Source: Pontibacter chinhatensis (GTDB lineage: Bacteria; Bacteroidota; Bacteroidia; Cytophagales; Hymenobacteraceae). From it: a stretch of 64,000 bases of DNA. The notes under the pieces are model-generated. The model searched no databases and was not told where the DNA came from. It saw only the letters and a list, made by a program, of their open reading frames with translations. The stretch spans positions 124,001-188,000 of the forward strand of contig NZ_FOOT01000003.1 in NCBI RefSeq assembly GCF_900113285.1, written 5' to 3'. This document shows positions 35,874-44,627 of the stretch, piece by piece. How positions within the stretch are numbered: position 1 is the first letter of the stretch; each line of letters starts with the position of its first letter. The translations under genes and the position numbers were made by a program.

Positions 35874-36947
35874 ATGGATACTTCTTATCATGTAATCGGT
35901 CTAATGTCCGGGACGTCACTCGACGGCCTCGATATTGCTTTTTGTAGATTTACGTACAAATCTCATAATTGGATATATGAGATACTAAATACTACTACAT
36001 TAACATATTCCAATGAACTAATTGACTCTCTTCGAGGTGCCGAGACCGCCAGCGCCCTGGAGCTGGTGGAGCTGGACCATGCCTTCGGCCGCTTCATGGG
36101 GCAACGGGTTCATGAGTTCGTACAACAACACGGAATACAGCCCGATTTTGTTGCTTCTCACGGACATACGATCTTCCACCAGCCCGCCAAGCACATCTCC
36201 CTGCAACTGGGCCATGGGGCCTACCTGGCGGCGCATGCCCACCTGCCCGTGGTCTGCGACTTCCGCACCGTCGACATTGCGCTGGGTGGGCAGGGCGCAC
36301 CGCTCGTACCCATTGGTGATGAGCTGCTTTTTGGCCACTACGATTATTGTATTAACCTGGGAGGCATCGCCAATGTTTCCTACAACCACCAGGGCACCCG
36401 CCTGGCCTTCGACACCAGCGCCTGCAACATGCTGCTCAACACGTTGGCAAACAGCCTGGGCCAGCCCTATGACCATAACGGTGCGCTAGCCCGCTCCGGT
36501 ACTTTAGAGCCAAAATTATTAGAGGCCCTGAACGCGCCCGCTTACTTTGCAGCCTCGGCTCCGAAGTCGCTGGGCAAGGAGTGGGTGCTGGAGCACAGTT
36601 TGAAAAGTATAGCTGACAGCCCGGCCTCTGCAGAAGACAAGCTGCACACGGTGTGCCACCACATCGCCCAGCAACTGCACAACGCCCTGCCGCCGCTGCA
36701 CGAGGGGCAGCACCGTGTACTAATAACAGGGGGCGGTGCGTTTAACGGCTACCTGGTGGAGCAGATACAGCAGCAGCTGGGGCCAAAGTATACCGTGGAG
36801 GTGCCGGCGCCGGAGGTGGTATCCTTTAAGGAGGCGCTCATATTTGCCTTTCTGGGCGTGCTGCGCTGGCGCGGGGAGCACAACTGCCTCAGCAGCGTAA
36901 CGGGGGCTAGCCGCAACAACGTGGGGGGCGCCATTTACCTGGCCTAA
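35874..36947 (+). CDS. anmK: Anhydro-N-acetylmuramic acid kinase
   Basis: 357 residues. Phosphorylates and hydrolyses anhydroMurNAc to MurNAc-6-P in peptidoglycan recycling. ATP/sugar motifs: GLMSGTSLDGLDIAFCRF, ASHGHTIFHQPA, VCDFRTVDIALGGQGAPLVP, NLGGIANVSY, FDTSACNMLLN, LITGGGAFNGYLVEQI and FKEALIFAFLGVLR. It starts at the conserved N-terminus. It is followed 59 bases later by a Glu/Leu-type dehydrogenase with its own promoter box. Confidence 0.95.
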   Translation: MDTSYHVIGLMSGTSLDGLDIAFCRFTYKSHNWIYEILNTTTLTYSNELIDSLRGAETASALELVELDHAFGRFMGQRVHEFVQQHGIQPDFVASHGHTIFHQPAKHISLQLGHGAYLAAHAHLPVVCDFRTVDIALGGQGAPLVPIGDELLFGHYDYCINLGGIANVSYNHQGTRLAFDTSACNMLLNTLANSLGQPYDHNGALARSGTLEPKLLEALNAPAYFAASAPKSLGKEWVLEHSLKSIADSPASAEDKLHTVCHHIAQQLHNALPPLHEGQHRVLITGGGAFNGYLVEQIQQQLGPKYTVEVPAPEVVSFKEALIFAFLGVLRWRGEHNCLSSVTGASRNNVGGAIYLA

Positions 36948-36968
36948 GTCCTGCCCGTCTGAATTTCG

Positions 36969-36976
36969 TACCTTTG
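36969..36976 (+). promoter_or_regulatory. -7 promoter box for the 37007 dehydrogenase
   Basis: TACCTTTG, identical to the hemA box, 30 bases before ATG 37007. It overlaps an in-frame TTG (36974) that would otherwise extend the protein by 11 residues. Confidence 0.5.
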
Positions 36977-37006
36977 CACCCTACACCCGATACACCCTTA
37001 ACTGGA

Positions 37007-38239
37007 ATGAAAGACTTACTTGCCCAATTTGAGAACAAAAGACCTGAGATAGTTTTTGAGTGGAAAGACCCTGAAACCGAGGCCGAAGGCTGGGTAGTGA
37101 TAAACTCCCTGCGCGGCGGCGCGGCGGGCGGTGGCACGCGCATGCGCAAAGGCCTCGACAAGCGTGAGGTGGAATCACTGGCCAAGACGATGGAGGTGAA
37201 ATTCACCGTGTCCGGACCTGCCATTGGAGGCGCCAAGTCGGGCATCAACTTCGACCCTGCCGACCCGCGCAAGCGCGGTGTGCTGGAGCGCTGGTACAAA
37301 GCCGTATTTCCGCTACTGAAAAACTACTACGGCACCGGGGGCGACCTGAATGTGGATGAGATACACGAGGTGATCCCGATCACGGAAAGCTATGGCCTGT
37401 GGCACCCGCAGGAGGGGGTGGTAAACGGCCACTTCAATGCTACCGAGCCACAGAAAATAAACAAGATAGGCCAGCTGCGCCAGGGCGTGGTAAAGGTGAT
37501 CGAAGACCCGCACTTCTCCCCTTCCACCGCGCGCAAGTATACAGTTGCCGATATGATCACGGGATACGGTGTGGCCGAGGCCGCACGCCACTACTACAGC
37601 ATCTGGGGAGGGCAGTTTGAGGGCAAGCGCGCCATTATCCAGGGCTGGGGCAATGTGGGAGCCGCCGCAGGCTATTACCTGGCTTCCAAGGGCGTTAAAA
37701 TCGTCGGCATCATCGACAGGGCCGGCGGACTTATCAACGAGCAGGGCTATACGTTTGAGGAGGTCACGGACCTGTTTCTTAACCGCCAGGGCAATACGCT
37801 GAACCCGGCCACGCCTGGTATACTTTCGTTTGAGGAAGTGAACAGCCGCCTCTGGGACCTTCCGGCCGAGATCTTTATACCTGCCGCTGCCTCCAGGCTG
37901 GTGACGCGCGAGCAGGTGGAGCGCATGATCCGCAGCGGCCTGGAAGTTATTTCCTGTGGTGCCAACGTCCCGTTTCAGGACCCGGAGATCTTCTTCGGCC
38001 CTACCGGCGAGTTTGCCGACCGCAACTTGTCCGTCATCCCTGACTTTGTGGCTAACTGCGGCATGGCACGCGTGTTTGCCTACCTGATGGGCGACGAGGT
38101 GGAGATTACCGATGAGGCCATCTTCAGCGACACTTCCGCTGTGATACGGGCGGCCCTGGAGAAATCGCATGAGCGAAACGGGCAGAAGACCGAGATCGCC
38201 AAGACAAGTTTTGAAATTGCCCTGAGCCAGTTGCTCTAA
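37007..38239 (+). CDS. Glu/Leu/Phe/Val dehydrogenase, second paralogue
   Basis: 410 residues from ATG 37007 (MKDLLAQFENKRPEIVFEW). ELFV fold: NSLRGGAAGGGTRMRKGLD, GPAIGGAKSGINFDP (Lys region), GTGGDLNVDEIHEVIPITE, then the NAD-binding domain with IIQGWGNVGAAAGYYLASK and GIIDRAGGLINEQG, and NCGMARVFAYLMGDEV. The dinucleotide loop differs from the gdh at 23728, and an insertion follows the dimerisation domain (YGLWHPQEGVVNGHFNA). Substrate uncertain: a glutamate or other amino-acid dehydrogenase. It is followed by mscS 19 bases later, likely the same transcript. Confidence 0.85.
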   Translation: MKDLLAQFENKRPEIVFEWKDPETEAEGWVVINSLRGGAAGGGTRMRKGLDKREVESLAKTMEVKFTVSGPAIGGAKSGINFDPADPRKRGVLERWYKAVFPLLKNYYGTGGDLNVDEIHEVIPITESYGLWHPQEGVVNGHFNATEPQKINKIGQLRQGVVKVIEDPHFSPSTARKYTVADMITGYGVAEAARHYYSIWGGQFEGKRAIIQGWGNVGAAAGYYLASKGVKIVGIIDRAGGLINEQGYTFEEVTDLFLNRQGNTLNPATPGILSFEEVNSRLWDLPAEIFIPAAASRLVTREQVERMIRSGLEVISCGANVPFQDPEIFFGPTGEFADRNLSVIPDFVANCGMARVFAYLMGDEVEITDEAIFSDTSAVIRAALEKSHERNGQKTEIAKTSFEIALSQLL

Positions 38240-38258
38240 AAAAGAATTACGCTTACCT

Positions 38259-39425
38259 ATGCAAGAGTTGTTAAACAGCGATTGGCTTAGCCACGAGTTC
38301 CTCGGTAACACTGTGGCGGATTACATTCTTTCCGCTGCCATACTTTTATTCGGGCTGCTCTTCAACACGCTGTTGTCCCGGATGCTTTCGGGCTTAATTT
38401 ACAAGCTTGGGAGTCGCTTTTGGCCTGAGTCGGAGCTGCCCGAATTCCGCCGCCTGCTGGTGCAGCCGCTGGAGGTGCTCGTGTTCCTGGTGTTTCTGTA
38501 CCTGGCCTTCCAGGTGCTCAATTACCCGGTGCAGCCCGAAGACCTGAAGGCCGGGGATCCTTTCCTGAAGACGTTCCTGCTGCGGACCTATCAGGTGTTT
38601 GTTATTGTGGCGCTTACGTGGGTGCTGCTGCGCTTTGCCGATTTTGTAGGCCTGGTGTTCCAGCACCGCAACGAAAGGTCCGCCTCCAAGCTAAACGAGC
38701 AGTTGGTGCCTTTCTTCAAGGATTTCACCAAGGTGCTGATCGTCATCTTCTCCTTCCTGATCATGCTGGGGTCGGTGTTTGGGGTGAACGTAACTGGCCT
38801 GGTGGCTGGTCTGGGCGTGGGTGGTTTGGCCGTGGCCTTTGCCGCCAAGGAAAGTATAGAAAACCTGCTGGCCTCCTTCACCATCTTCCTGGATAAGCCC
38901 TTTATGGCCGGTGATTTGGTGCAGGTGGGCGAGATGATCGGCACGGTGGAGAAAGTGGGCTTCCGGAGCACGCGCATCCGCACGCTGGAGAAAAGCTTTG
39001 TGACGGTGCCCAACAAGCTGATGATTGACAAGCCGCTGGACAACCTCACGCTGCGCACCTTCCGACGCGCCAAGTTCGATATCCGGCTTACCTATAACAC
39101 CACCTCCGAGCAACTCCGGGCTATTACGCGCGAGATACAGGAATACGTGGACCAGCACCCGCGCACCAACCAGGATACCCGTGTCCGGTTTCTCACCCTC
39201 ACCCCTGACTCGAAGGACGTGATGGTGCTATACTTTGTGGACACCATGGACTGGTTCGACTTCATCGACATTAAGGAAGAAATCAACTATAAGATTGTGG
39301 AAATTGTGGAAAAGCATGGGGCGGACTTTGCCCTGCCTACCCGGAAACTATACTTGCACCAGCCGGAGGACAAGCCGGAACCCATGCAGGAGAAATCATA
39401 CGTTGGAGGTGCAGACCTGGAGTAA
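38259..39425 (+). CDS. MscS-family mechanosensitive channel
   Basis: 388 residues. Four or so membrane helices in the first 200 residues, then the pore-lining helix and cage: NVTGLVAGLGVGGLAVAFAA, KESIENLLASFTIFLDKPF and GDLVQVGEMIGTVEKVGF, followed by RIRTLEKSFVTVPNKLMIDK. Small-residue packing in the pore helix (GLVAGLGVGGLA) is typical. Releases solutes on osmotic downshock. The tail is acidic (EDKPEPMQEKS). It is in the transcript of the dehydrogenase and ends at a strong terminator. Confidence 0.93.
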   Translation: MQELLNSDWLSHEFLGNTVADYILSAAILLFGLLFNTLLSRMLSGLIYKLGSRFWPESELPEFRRLLVQPLEVLVFLVFLYLAFQVLNYPVQPEDLKAGDPFLKTFLLRTYQVFVIVALTWVLLRFADFVGLVFQHRNERSASKLNEQLVPFFKDFTKVLIVIFSFLIMLGSVFGVNVTGLVAGLGVGGLAVAFAAKESIENLLASFTIFLDKPFMAGDLVQVGEMIGTVEKVGFRSTRIRTLEKSFVTVPNKLMIDKPLDNLTLRTFRRAKFDIRLTYNTTSEQLRAITREIQEYVDQHPRTNQDTRVRFLTLTPDSKDVMVLYFVDTMDWFDFIDIKEEINYKIVEIVEKHGADFALPTRKLYLHQPEDKPEPMQEKSYVGGADLE

Positions 39426-39433
39426 GCGCCAAT

Positions 39434-39462
39434 AAAAAAGCCGGAGAAACTCCGGCTTTTTT
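39434..39462 (+). terminator. Terminator after mscS
   Basis: Stem AAAAAAGCCGGAG (39434-39446) / CTCCGGCTTTTTT (39450-39462), three-base loop and a continuing T-run, eight bases after the stop. Confidence 0.9.
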
Positions 39463-39764
39463 TTCACCCTTATATCTTAATTCGTCTGAATTGCAAGGTT
39501 ACACTATCATCTTAAACCAATCCGGGGTGCGTAGCGCACTCCCGTTAAACCTAAATCCTTAAGCTCTACAAGCATCGTTAGCCGTAGTTTTGATTTCTTT
39601 AACGACCTACTTTAGTCATAGTTACAAACAAAGTATAACTTTTACCTTATAAGGCCTTTATTCTGCAGTAAACAAGCAATATTGATGAGTAAAAGGATAG
39701 AATTATTTATGGATACCCTCTTTAAGCAACCTTCAAAGTATACTTCTAGGCCCGTGCCGCTCCG
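39463..39764. other. Spacer between mscS and the AsmA gene
   Basis: About 300 bp, AT-rich. It has one AAGTATAA and one AAGTATACTT heptamer and a 27-codon open frame (39685-39768), with no conservation evidence. No promoter is expected for the minus-strand gene, which ends here. Nothing else is seen. Confidence 0.5.
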
Positions 39765-42272
39765 CTAAAAATCAAAATATTCGCCTTCCTGCAGCTCCAC
39801 TTCCTTCTCCTTCTGTTTTGGCTTTTTGCCGCGCAGTAAGTCCCGCAGCTCCTGCCCCTCCTGCTTCAGGTCCGTTTTGATTTTCTGCCGCACGCGCTCG
39901 TCGTCGTAAGCGATTTTAAAGTCGCGCTCACTGCCTCGCAGCGTCAGGAAGAGGTTGCTGTTGCCGGCATCCGGGTCCTCGGCCACGGTGCCAAAGCGAG
40001 CATCCTTGTCGGGCCGTTGCTTGGTGAAGAGCGGCAGCTTGATCTTGTAGTCCATCTTCTGGTCGAACGTGTGGGTGCCCGACACCGACACCGTCGGCAC
40101 AGCTGACAGGTTGGAGCGAATGTCCATCTCCGGAATGTAGATAGTGCCCTGTTGTATCCAGAAAGAGTTGTGCAACTCGGCAAAGCGCATGTTGGCCAGC
40201 TCTGTGCGCTTCACGAAGGCCGACATTTTCTGCATGGGCGCAAAGTTTATCAGCTGGCCGTTGCGCACTGTGGCCTGAATTTCAGCCTGCAGCAGCTCGG
40301 TTTTGGGGTTCAGCTGGCTGTCGAAGTATACGTCGGACACGATGTTGGCCGTGAGCTGGCCGCGCAGGTGCCGCTCCTCTATAAAGTTCTGCCGGAAGTT
40401 CTCGAATACGTAAAACAGGCTGTCTACGCTCATGTTGTTGAGCTTAGCGGCAGTACTCACCTTGATGTGGTTGCGGCTGCGGGCATCCAAGTTACCCCGC
40501 ACAGCAAAATCACCGCCAATTGCCCGGAAAGAGATGTTCGGGGAAGAAACCACCTGGTTGCGCAGCTTCACCTCGCCGCGAATGTTTTTGCCGTGAAACC
40601 GCCTGAACCGTAGCCTGTCGATAGAGGCGCTCAGGTCGAAGGCGATGTTGGGGGCTATGACGAACCTGTAGCTGTCGCCGGTGCGGGCAGCCTCAGGCGT
40701 GTTCTGCTCCTCGCTCAGCAGCTGGTCGAAGTTGAGGTATCGGCTGCTGAAGTCGGCCTCCACCAACAGGCGCTGGTTCTCCAAAATCAGCCAGGCCATC
40801 ACGTTCCGGAACATGCCGTTGACGGTAAAGTCAGACTCGCCCAGCTTGCCCTTAAAGTCGGACACGGCCACATCGTTGCGCTTAAACATGAAGTTACCGT
40901 TGAGGTTGCGCAGCGGCAGCGGCATGTCTTTCAGCGTGAGCGATACGTCGTGCAGCGTAATGTCACCGGTGGTGTTGAGGGTGCTGTTACCGGGCTTGGC
41001 CTTAAACTCCTTCAGGTTCCCCGAGAAGGCAATGCGTACATCGGCCAGGCCACTGCCACTGCGCACTTCCTCCAGCTTTGCCAGTCCCAGCACATAGCCC
41101 ACGTCCAGCATGCCCTGTAAATCAAAAGCAATGTAGGGATTGCTGAAGTTGCTATACTTCAGGTTGCCCTTAAAGGGCCTTCCGTTCAGCACGCCCCGCA
41201 GCTCCTTTAGCTCCAGCACCGAGGTGGTGGCGTTCTGCTTCTCACCGTTCGTAAAGCTGCCCGTCAGGTAAAGCTTCTCCACGCGCTGCTGCACATCGGG
41301 GTGGTAAAAAGAGGCGTCGCGTGCGCCAAAGTTGATGCTTATACTTGGCGTGTGCTTGCCCGAGGCCTTGCCCTGCACGGTGCCGTTAAAGTAGATGTCG
41401 CCCTTGCTGCGGTACTGGCTAAATTCCTCCGTCATACTTTGGGGCAGCAACGAGAGCAGCGACTGTATGTTGGTGTTCTTGCCCTCTACCTTTAAATCCA
41501 GCTCCGTCACGCCTTCGTAGGCGATTCCTCCGCCCACTTCATAGGCCGCCTCGCCCACCTGCACCACCGACGGCTGCAGGGCGATTGTCTTGGCCTGCCG
41601 GTTTATACTCAGAGCCGAGTTCAAGTTGACTTTCTTACCTTTAAAGTACTCGCCGGAGTTGAGGTGGATGGTATGGATGGTTGCCTGCCCGTCGGCTTCA
41701 ATGTCGATGGTTTCAGGGGAGATGGCCAGGGCCGCGGCCAGTTGATGCGCGCTCACCTCGTAGCGCTGCTGCAGCTGCTCGTCTACATAGTGCAGGGCCA
41801 CTTCGCGCAGGTTTATACTTTCCAGGTCGAAGGAGAAACCGCTGTCATCAGAGGCGGTGGTGTCGGTGGTGATAATCTCGTAGTTCACCCGGCCGTCCGG
41901 CAGCACCCTGACGTATACTTCGCCCTGCTCCATATAGAACTCCTTCACGCTGTACTCGCCGCGCAGCACGTCCCAGAGGCTAAAGGTAAAGTATAGCTTG
42001 TCGGCCCGCGCCAGCGACTCCTCGCTTTCGGGCAGCCCCTCGTGCACGTTTACCTCGTCCAGGGTAACAGCTACCTGCGGAAATTTATCGAAGAGGGAGA
42101 GCGAAATTTGCCGGACATCCACCTTTGTCTTGATGTGCTTGTTGGCCTCGGCTACAAAAAGCGAGATTATTTTATCCTGATAAGTATAAACCAGCGCCAA
42201 CGCCAGACCCAGGGCCGCCACTAAAATGGCCACTCCATAAAATAGCACTTTTCTTACCGCTCCTTTTCTCAC
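39765..42272 (-). CDS. AsmA-family envelope protein
   Basis: 835 residues. One N-terminal membrane anchor (VLFYGVAILVAALGLALALV) is followed by a long repetitive periplasmic region: KVDVRQISLSLFDKFPQVAV near residue 50 is the AsmA N-terminal motif, and the C-terminal part (NGQLINFAPMQKMSAFVKRT, FAELHNSFWIQQGTIYIPEM, then KMDYKIKLPLF) is the AsmA-like C-terminal domain. Such proteins form long hydrophobic grooves and are implicated in lipid movement between membranes. The C-terminus is Lys/Glu-rich (KPKQKEKEVELQEGE). Monocistronic, divergent from tRNA-Val. Confidence 0.9.
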   Translation of the reverse strand: MRKGAVRKVLFYGVAILVAALGLALALVYTYQDKIISLFVAEANKHIKTKVDVRQISLSLFDKFPQVAVTLDEVNVHEGLPESEESLARADKLYFTFSLWDVLRGEYSVKEFYMEQGEVYVRVLPDGRVNYEIITTDTTASDDSGFSFDLESINLREVALHYVDEQLQQRYEVSAHQLAAALAISPETIDIEADGQATIHTIHLNSGEYFKGKKVNLNSALSINRQAKTIALQPSVVQVGEAAYEVGGGIAYEGVTELDLKVEGKNTNIQSLLSLLPQSMTEEFSQYRSKGDIYFNGTVQGKASGKHTPSISINFGARDASFYHPDVQQRVEKLYLTGSFTNGEKQNATTSVLELKELRGVLNGRPFKGNLKYSNFSNPYIAFDLQGMLDVGYVLGLAKLEEVRSGSGLADVRIAFSGNLKEFKAKPGNSTLNTTGDITLHDVSLTLKDMPLPLRNLNGNFMFKRNDVAVSDFKGKLGESDFTVNGMFRNVMAWLILENQRLLVEADFSSRYLNFDQLLSEEQNTPEAARTGDSYRFVIAPNIAFDLSASIDRLRFRRFHGKNIRGEVKLRNQVVSSPNISFRAIGGDFAVRGNLDARSRNHIKVSTAAKLNNMSVDSLFYVFENFRQNFIEERHLRGQLTANIVSDVYFDSQLNPKTELLQAEIQATVRNGQLINFAPMQKMSAFVKRTELANMRFAELHNSFWIQQGTIYIPEMDIRSNLSAVPTVSVSGTHTFDQKMDYKIKLPLFTKQRPDKDARFGTVAEDPDAGNSNLFLTLRGSERDFKIAYDDERVRQKIKTDLKQEGQELRDLLRGKKPKQKEKEVELQEGEYFDF

Positions 42273-42388
42273 CTGGCGAAACTTCAGATTTATAGCGTCT
42301 TATATTACCCTAAAGGTACAGCAGTATTAACACGTGAACAAGAGCGCCCCGGCTCCGAAAAAATATTTAAGATTTTTTTCTCAAATGT

Positions 42389-42419
42389 TTTGCAGTCTAA
42401 AAAATAACCTCCATATTTG
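42389..42419 (+). promoter_or_regulatory. Candidate promoter of tRNA-Val
   Basis: TTTG (42389-42392) and CATATTTG (42412-42419), 19 bases apart, resemble the -33 TTTG and -7 TAnnTTTG elements (one mismatch), about 40 bases before the tRNA. Confidence 0.45.
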
Positions 42420-42460
42420 CATCATCAAACGGGGACAAAAGGTCAACGAAAACAAAAAAC

Positions 42461-42535
42461 GGGGTGTTAGCTCAGCTGGTTCAGAGCACCTGCCTTACAA
42501 GCAGGGGGTCACTGGTTCGAATCCAGTACGCCCCA
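42461..42535 (+). tRNA. tRNA-Val (anticodon TAC)
   Basis: A 75-nt cloverleaf. The acceptor stem GGGGTGT pairs with ACGCCCC (one G-U), followed by the discriminator A. The D arm is GCTC..GAGC, the anticodon arm is CCTGC-CTTACAA-GCAGG with anticodon TAC, and the T arm is ACTGG-TTCGAAT-CCAGT. CCA is not encoded. A terminator follows directly. Confidence 0.95.
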
Positions 42536-42536
42536 C

Positions 42537-42564
42537 AAAAGGACAACTGCAAAGTTGTCCTTTT
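42537..42564 (+). terminator. tRNA-Val terminator
   Basis: Stem AAAAGGACAACT (42537-42548) / AGTTGTCCTTTT (42553-42564), GCAA tetraloop, then a T-run. One base after the tRNA discriminator. Confidence 0.9.
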
Positions 42565-42712
42565 TTTATATCCATACTTTTCTGCTCCCGCCCCTACTGC
42601 TTATACTTTAGCATCGGTTATACTTTACCAACGGCGCAGCTCCGGGCATAGTATACCGCCCCTGCTGCCACACTCGCAACAGACAAGTCACTTCCTCTAA
42701 AATATTGGTGAT

Positions 42713-43309
42713 TTATACTTCGGCTTTGGAGAACTGCTCGTGCAGCGCCAGCACCTGCGGGATGATAAGCTGCTGGTCGTCGTTGTAGATGATGTGCTGG
42801 GCACGGCGCATTTTCTCCTCCTCGCTCAGCTGACGGGCAATGATGGCTTTGATGTCTGCTTCTGTGCGGTGCGTGTCGCGTTTGAGCAGGCGTTTGATGC
42901 GCAGCTCCAGCGGGGCGTACACGGCAATCACCTCATCCACCTGCCGCCACGACTCCGACTCGAACATCAGCGCGGCTTCCTTTAAAATGTAAGGTTTATC
43001 GGCATGCCCAGCTGCCCACTCGTTAAAATCATTGCCCACGTGCGGGTGTACCAAGCTGTTGAGCAGCTCCAAGCGCTCCGGGTGATTGAACACCCTGCCA
43101 GCCAGGTAGGCGCGGTCTAACGCTCCTGCGTCTGTATACGTGGCCGGCCCAAAGGCATCCTCTAGCTCCTGCCGCAGCGCTGTGTTGTGGTGCATCACCC
43201 ACTTGGCGCGGGTATCGGCGTCGTAAATAGGCACGCCCAGCACCTGGAACATGCGGCTCACTATGGTTTTGCCTACGCCTATGCCACCGGTTATACCTAT
43301 TTTCAGCAT
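42713..43309 (-). CDS. coaE: Dephospho-CoA kinase
   Basis: 198 residues. Last step of CoA synthesis. P-loop GITGGIGVGKTIVSRMFQ, then GVPIYDADTRAKWVMHHN, LVHPHVGNDFNEWAAGH, KEAALMFESESW and the LID-type RLLKRDTHRTEADIKAIIA and RQLSEEEKMRRA. Last gene of the nusB run; its start overlaps the YbbR gene stop by one base, so translation is probably coupled. Confidence 0.95.
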   Translation of the reverse strand: MLKIGITGGIGVGKTIVSRMFQVLGVPIYDADTRAKWVMHHNTALRQELEDAFGPATYTDAGALDRAYLAGRVFNHPERLELLNSLVHPHVGNDFNEWAAGHADKPYILKEAALMFESESWRQVDEVIAVYAPLELRIKRLLKRDTHRTEADIKAIIARQLSEEEKMRRAQHIIYNDDQQLIIPQVLALHEQFSKAEV

Positions 43310-44283
43310 TACTTTACGTCAACTTGTACCTTGCTTGGCCATATCTGCACGTTGCGCAGGCCACGCGGCTGCTGCACCAGTTCCGGCACCAGCGTGGAGT
43401 CTATCGGGTTAAACTTGTTATAGTTTAGCACCACCTTAAACGCAGACCGGTTCAGGAGCGACATGGAATCCTGCAGCAGCTGGTAGCGCAGCACCACAAT
43501 GGGCGGCCGCAAGGTGAGCGACACTCCCTCCGGCACATTTACCAGTTCCGGTAGCGCCTGGCGCTCTTCGGCCACCAGGTTTTTCACGTTTATACTTACC
43601 TGCGCCTCCTCTACATCGGCCTCTACCAGGGGCTTGTAGTTGTGGTTAATTGGCACAGGGAGCTTGGTTGGCTCTGTGAGTACCTGTTGGGGCACACGCA
43701 GCAGGAAAGGGTCTGGCAGGCTGTCTATCAGCGAGGCGGGGCCGGTAAAGGTCACGCTGTCGGGGCTGATGCGGATAGGGCCGAATACCGTATGTTGGTT
43801 ATTGGTCAGCTGCTGCTTCGGGTCCACCTGCAGGGCAATACGCTTCTGCGCTATCGGGTCGAAGTGGAAGTATACCGTATCGGTCACCACAAAATTAAGC
43901 TGCAGGCCATCCAGGGCATTAACCAAGGCCGGCCGCAGGGCAGAGCCCAACAGAAAGTTATTGCGCGGCAGGTCGCGGATGTAGATTTCGGCGGGCTGCA
44001 CTTCCAGGCGAAGGCTCTTGCGCAAAAGCTTCCAGCCTTTACCGGTTACGTTAATGAGAACCTCCTGGGGAAGAGGTTTGACAGGGATAAGTTCGCTTTC
44101 GTTGTACACAAACCGGATGGGATAGGTGGTTTGTGTGCTGTAGCTTTTGTTTAAGGCATTAAGGAGCCAAAAAGTAGAGGCCGCCACGAAGCAAAGCAAT
44201 ACCACTCGCCAGTATTGCTTTGTTCGCGGCTGGAATGGCCTCATAAACCATATAGCTATATTTTTTACTCCCTCTAAAGGCAA
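43309..44283 (-). CDS. YbbR-like (CdaR-type) protein
   Basis: 324 residues. One N-terminal membrane segment (VVLLCFVAASTFWLLNAL) followed by YbbR-type repeats: TYPIRFVYNESELIPVKPLP, EVLINVTGKGWKLL, ALQVDPKQQLTNNQHTVFG, ISPDSVTFTGPASLIDSL and VSINVKNLVAEE. In Firmicutes CdaR regulates a diadenylate cyclase; no cyclase is adjacent here, and the conserved neighbour in this phylum is coaE. Role uncertain. Between yajC (two bases) and coaE (overlap). Confidence 0.85.
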   Translation of the reverse strand: MPLEGVKNIAIWFMRPFQPRTKQYWRVVLLCFVAASTFWLLNALNKSYSTQTTYPIRFVYNESELIPVKPLPQEVLINVTGKGWKLLRKSLRLEVQPAEIYIRDLPRNNFLLGSALRPALVNALDGLQLNFVVTDTVYFHFDPIAQKRIALQVDPKQQLTNNQHTVFGPIRISPDSVTFTGPASLIDSLPDPFLLRVPQQVLTEPTKLPVPINHNYKPLVEADVEEAQVSINVKNLVAEERQALPELVNVPEGVSLTLRPPIVVLRYQLLQDSMSLLNRSAFKVVLNYNKFNPIDSTLVPELVQQPRGLRNVQIWPSKVQVDVK

Positions 44284-44285
44284 GG

Positions 44286-44594
44286 TTAGGCTGTTTTTTG
44301 CACTCTCATGGTAGCTTCCATGGACACGGCAGTTTTATCAAAAGTCAGGCGAACGCCTTTGTCCACCTCTAACGTAATCGTCTCGTCGTCTATTGCAACC
44401 AGTTTACCGTGCAGGCCACCGATGGTTATTACAGTCATGCCCTTTGTCAGCTCCTCACGGAACTTCTTCTGATCGCGCATTTTCTTCTGCTGCGGACGGA
44501 TCATGAAAAAGTAAAATACGAGGATAATGGCTCCGAACATCAGCAGCTGTGGTAACATGCCGCCGTCCGGAGTCTGAAGAAGTATCGAATTCAT
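44286..44594 (-). CDS. yajC: Preprotein translocase subunit YajC
   Basis: 102 residues, one membrane helix (LLMFGAIILVFYFFMIRPQQ) followed by the invariant RPQQKKMRDQKKFREEL and GMTVITIGGLHGKLVAIDDE. Accessory to SecDF in protein export. Two bases before the YbbR gene; part of the nusB-coaE run. Confidence 0.95.
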   Translation of the reverse strand: MNSILLQTPDGGMLPQLLMFGAIILVFYFFMIRPQQKKMRDQKKFREELTKGMTVITIGGLHGKLVAIDDETITLEVDKGVRLTFDKTAVSMEATMRVQKTA

Positions 44595-44627
44595 TGGTAG
44601 TATTCTCTAAGCGTTTATAAGTATGGA

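Noticed and set aside
39685..39768. 27-codon open frame MSKRIELFMDTLFKQPSKYT...
   Set aside because: No promoter or conservation evidence, and it ends in the stop region of the AsmA gene.
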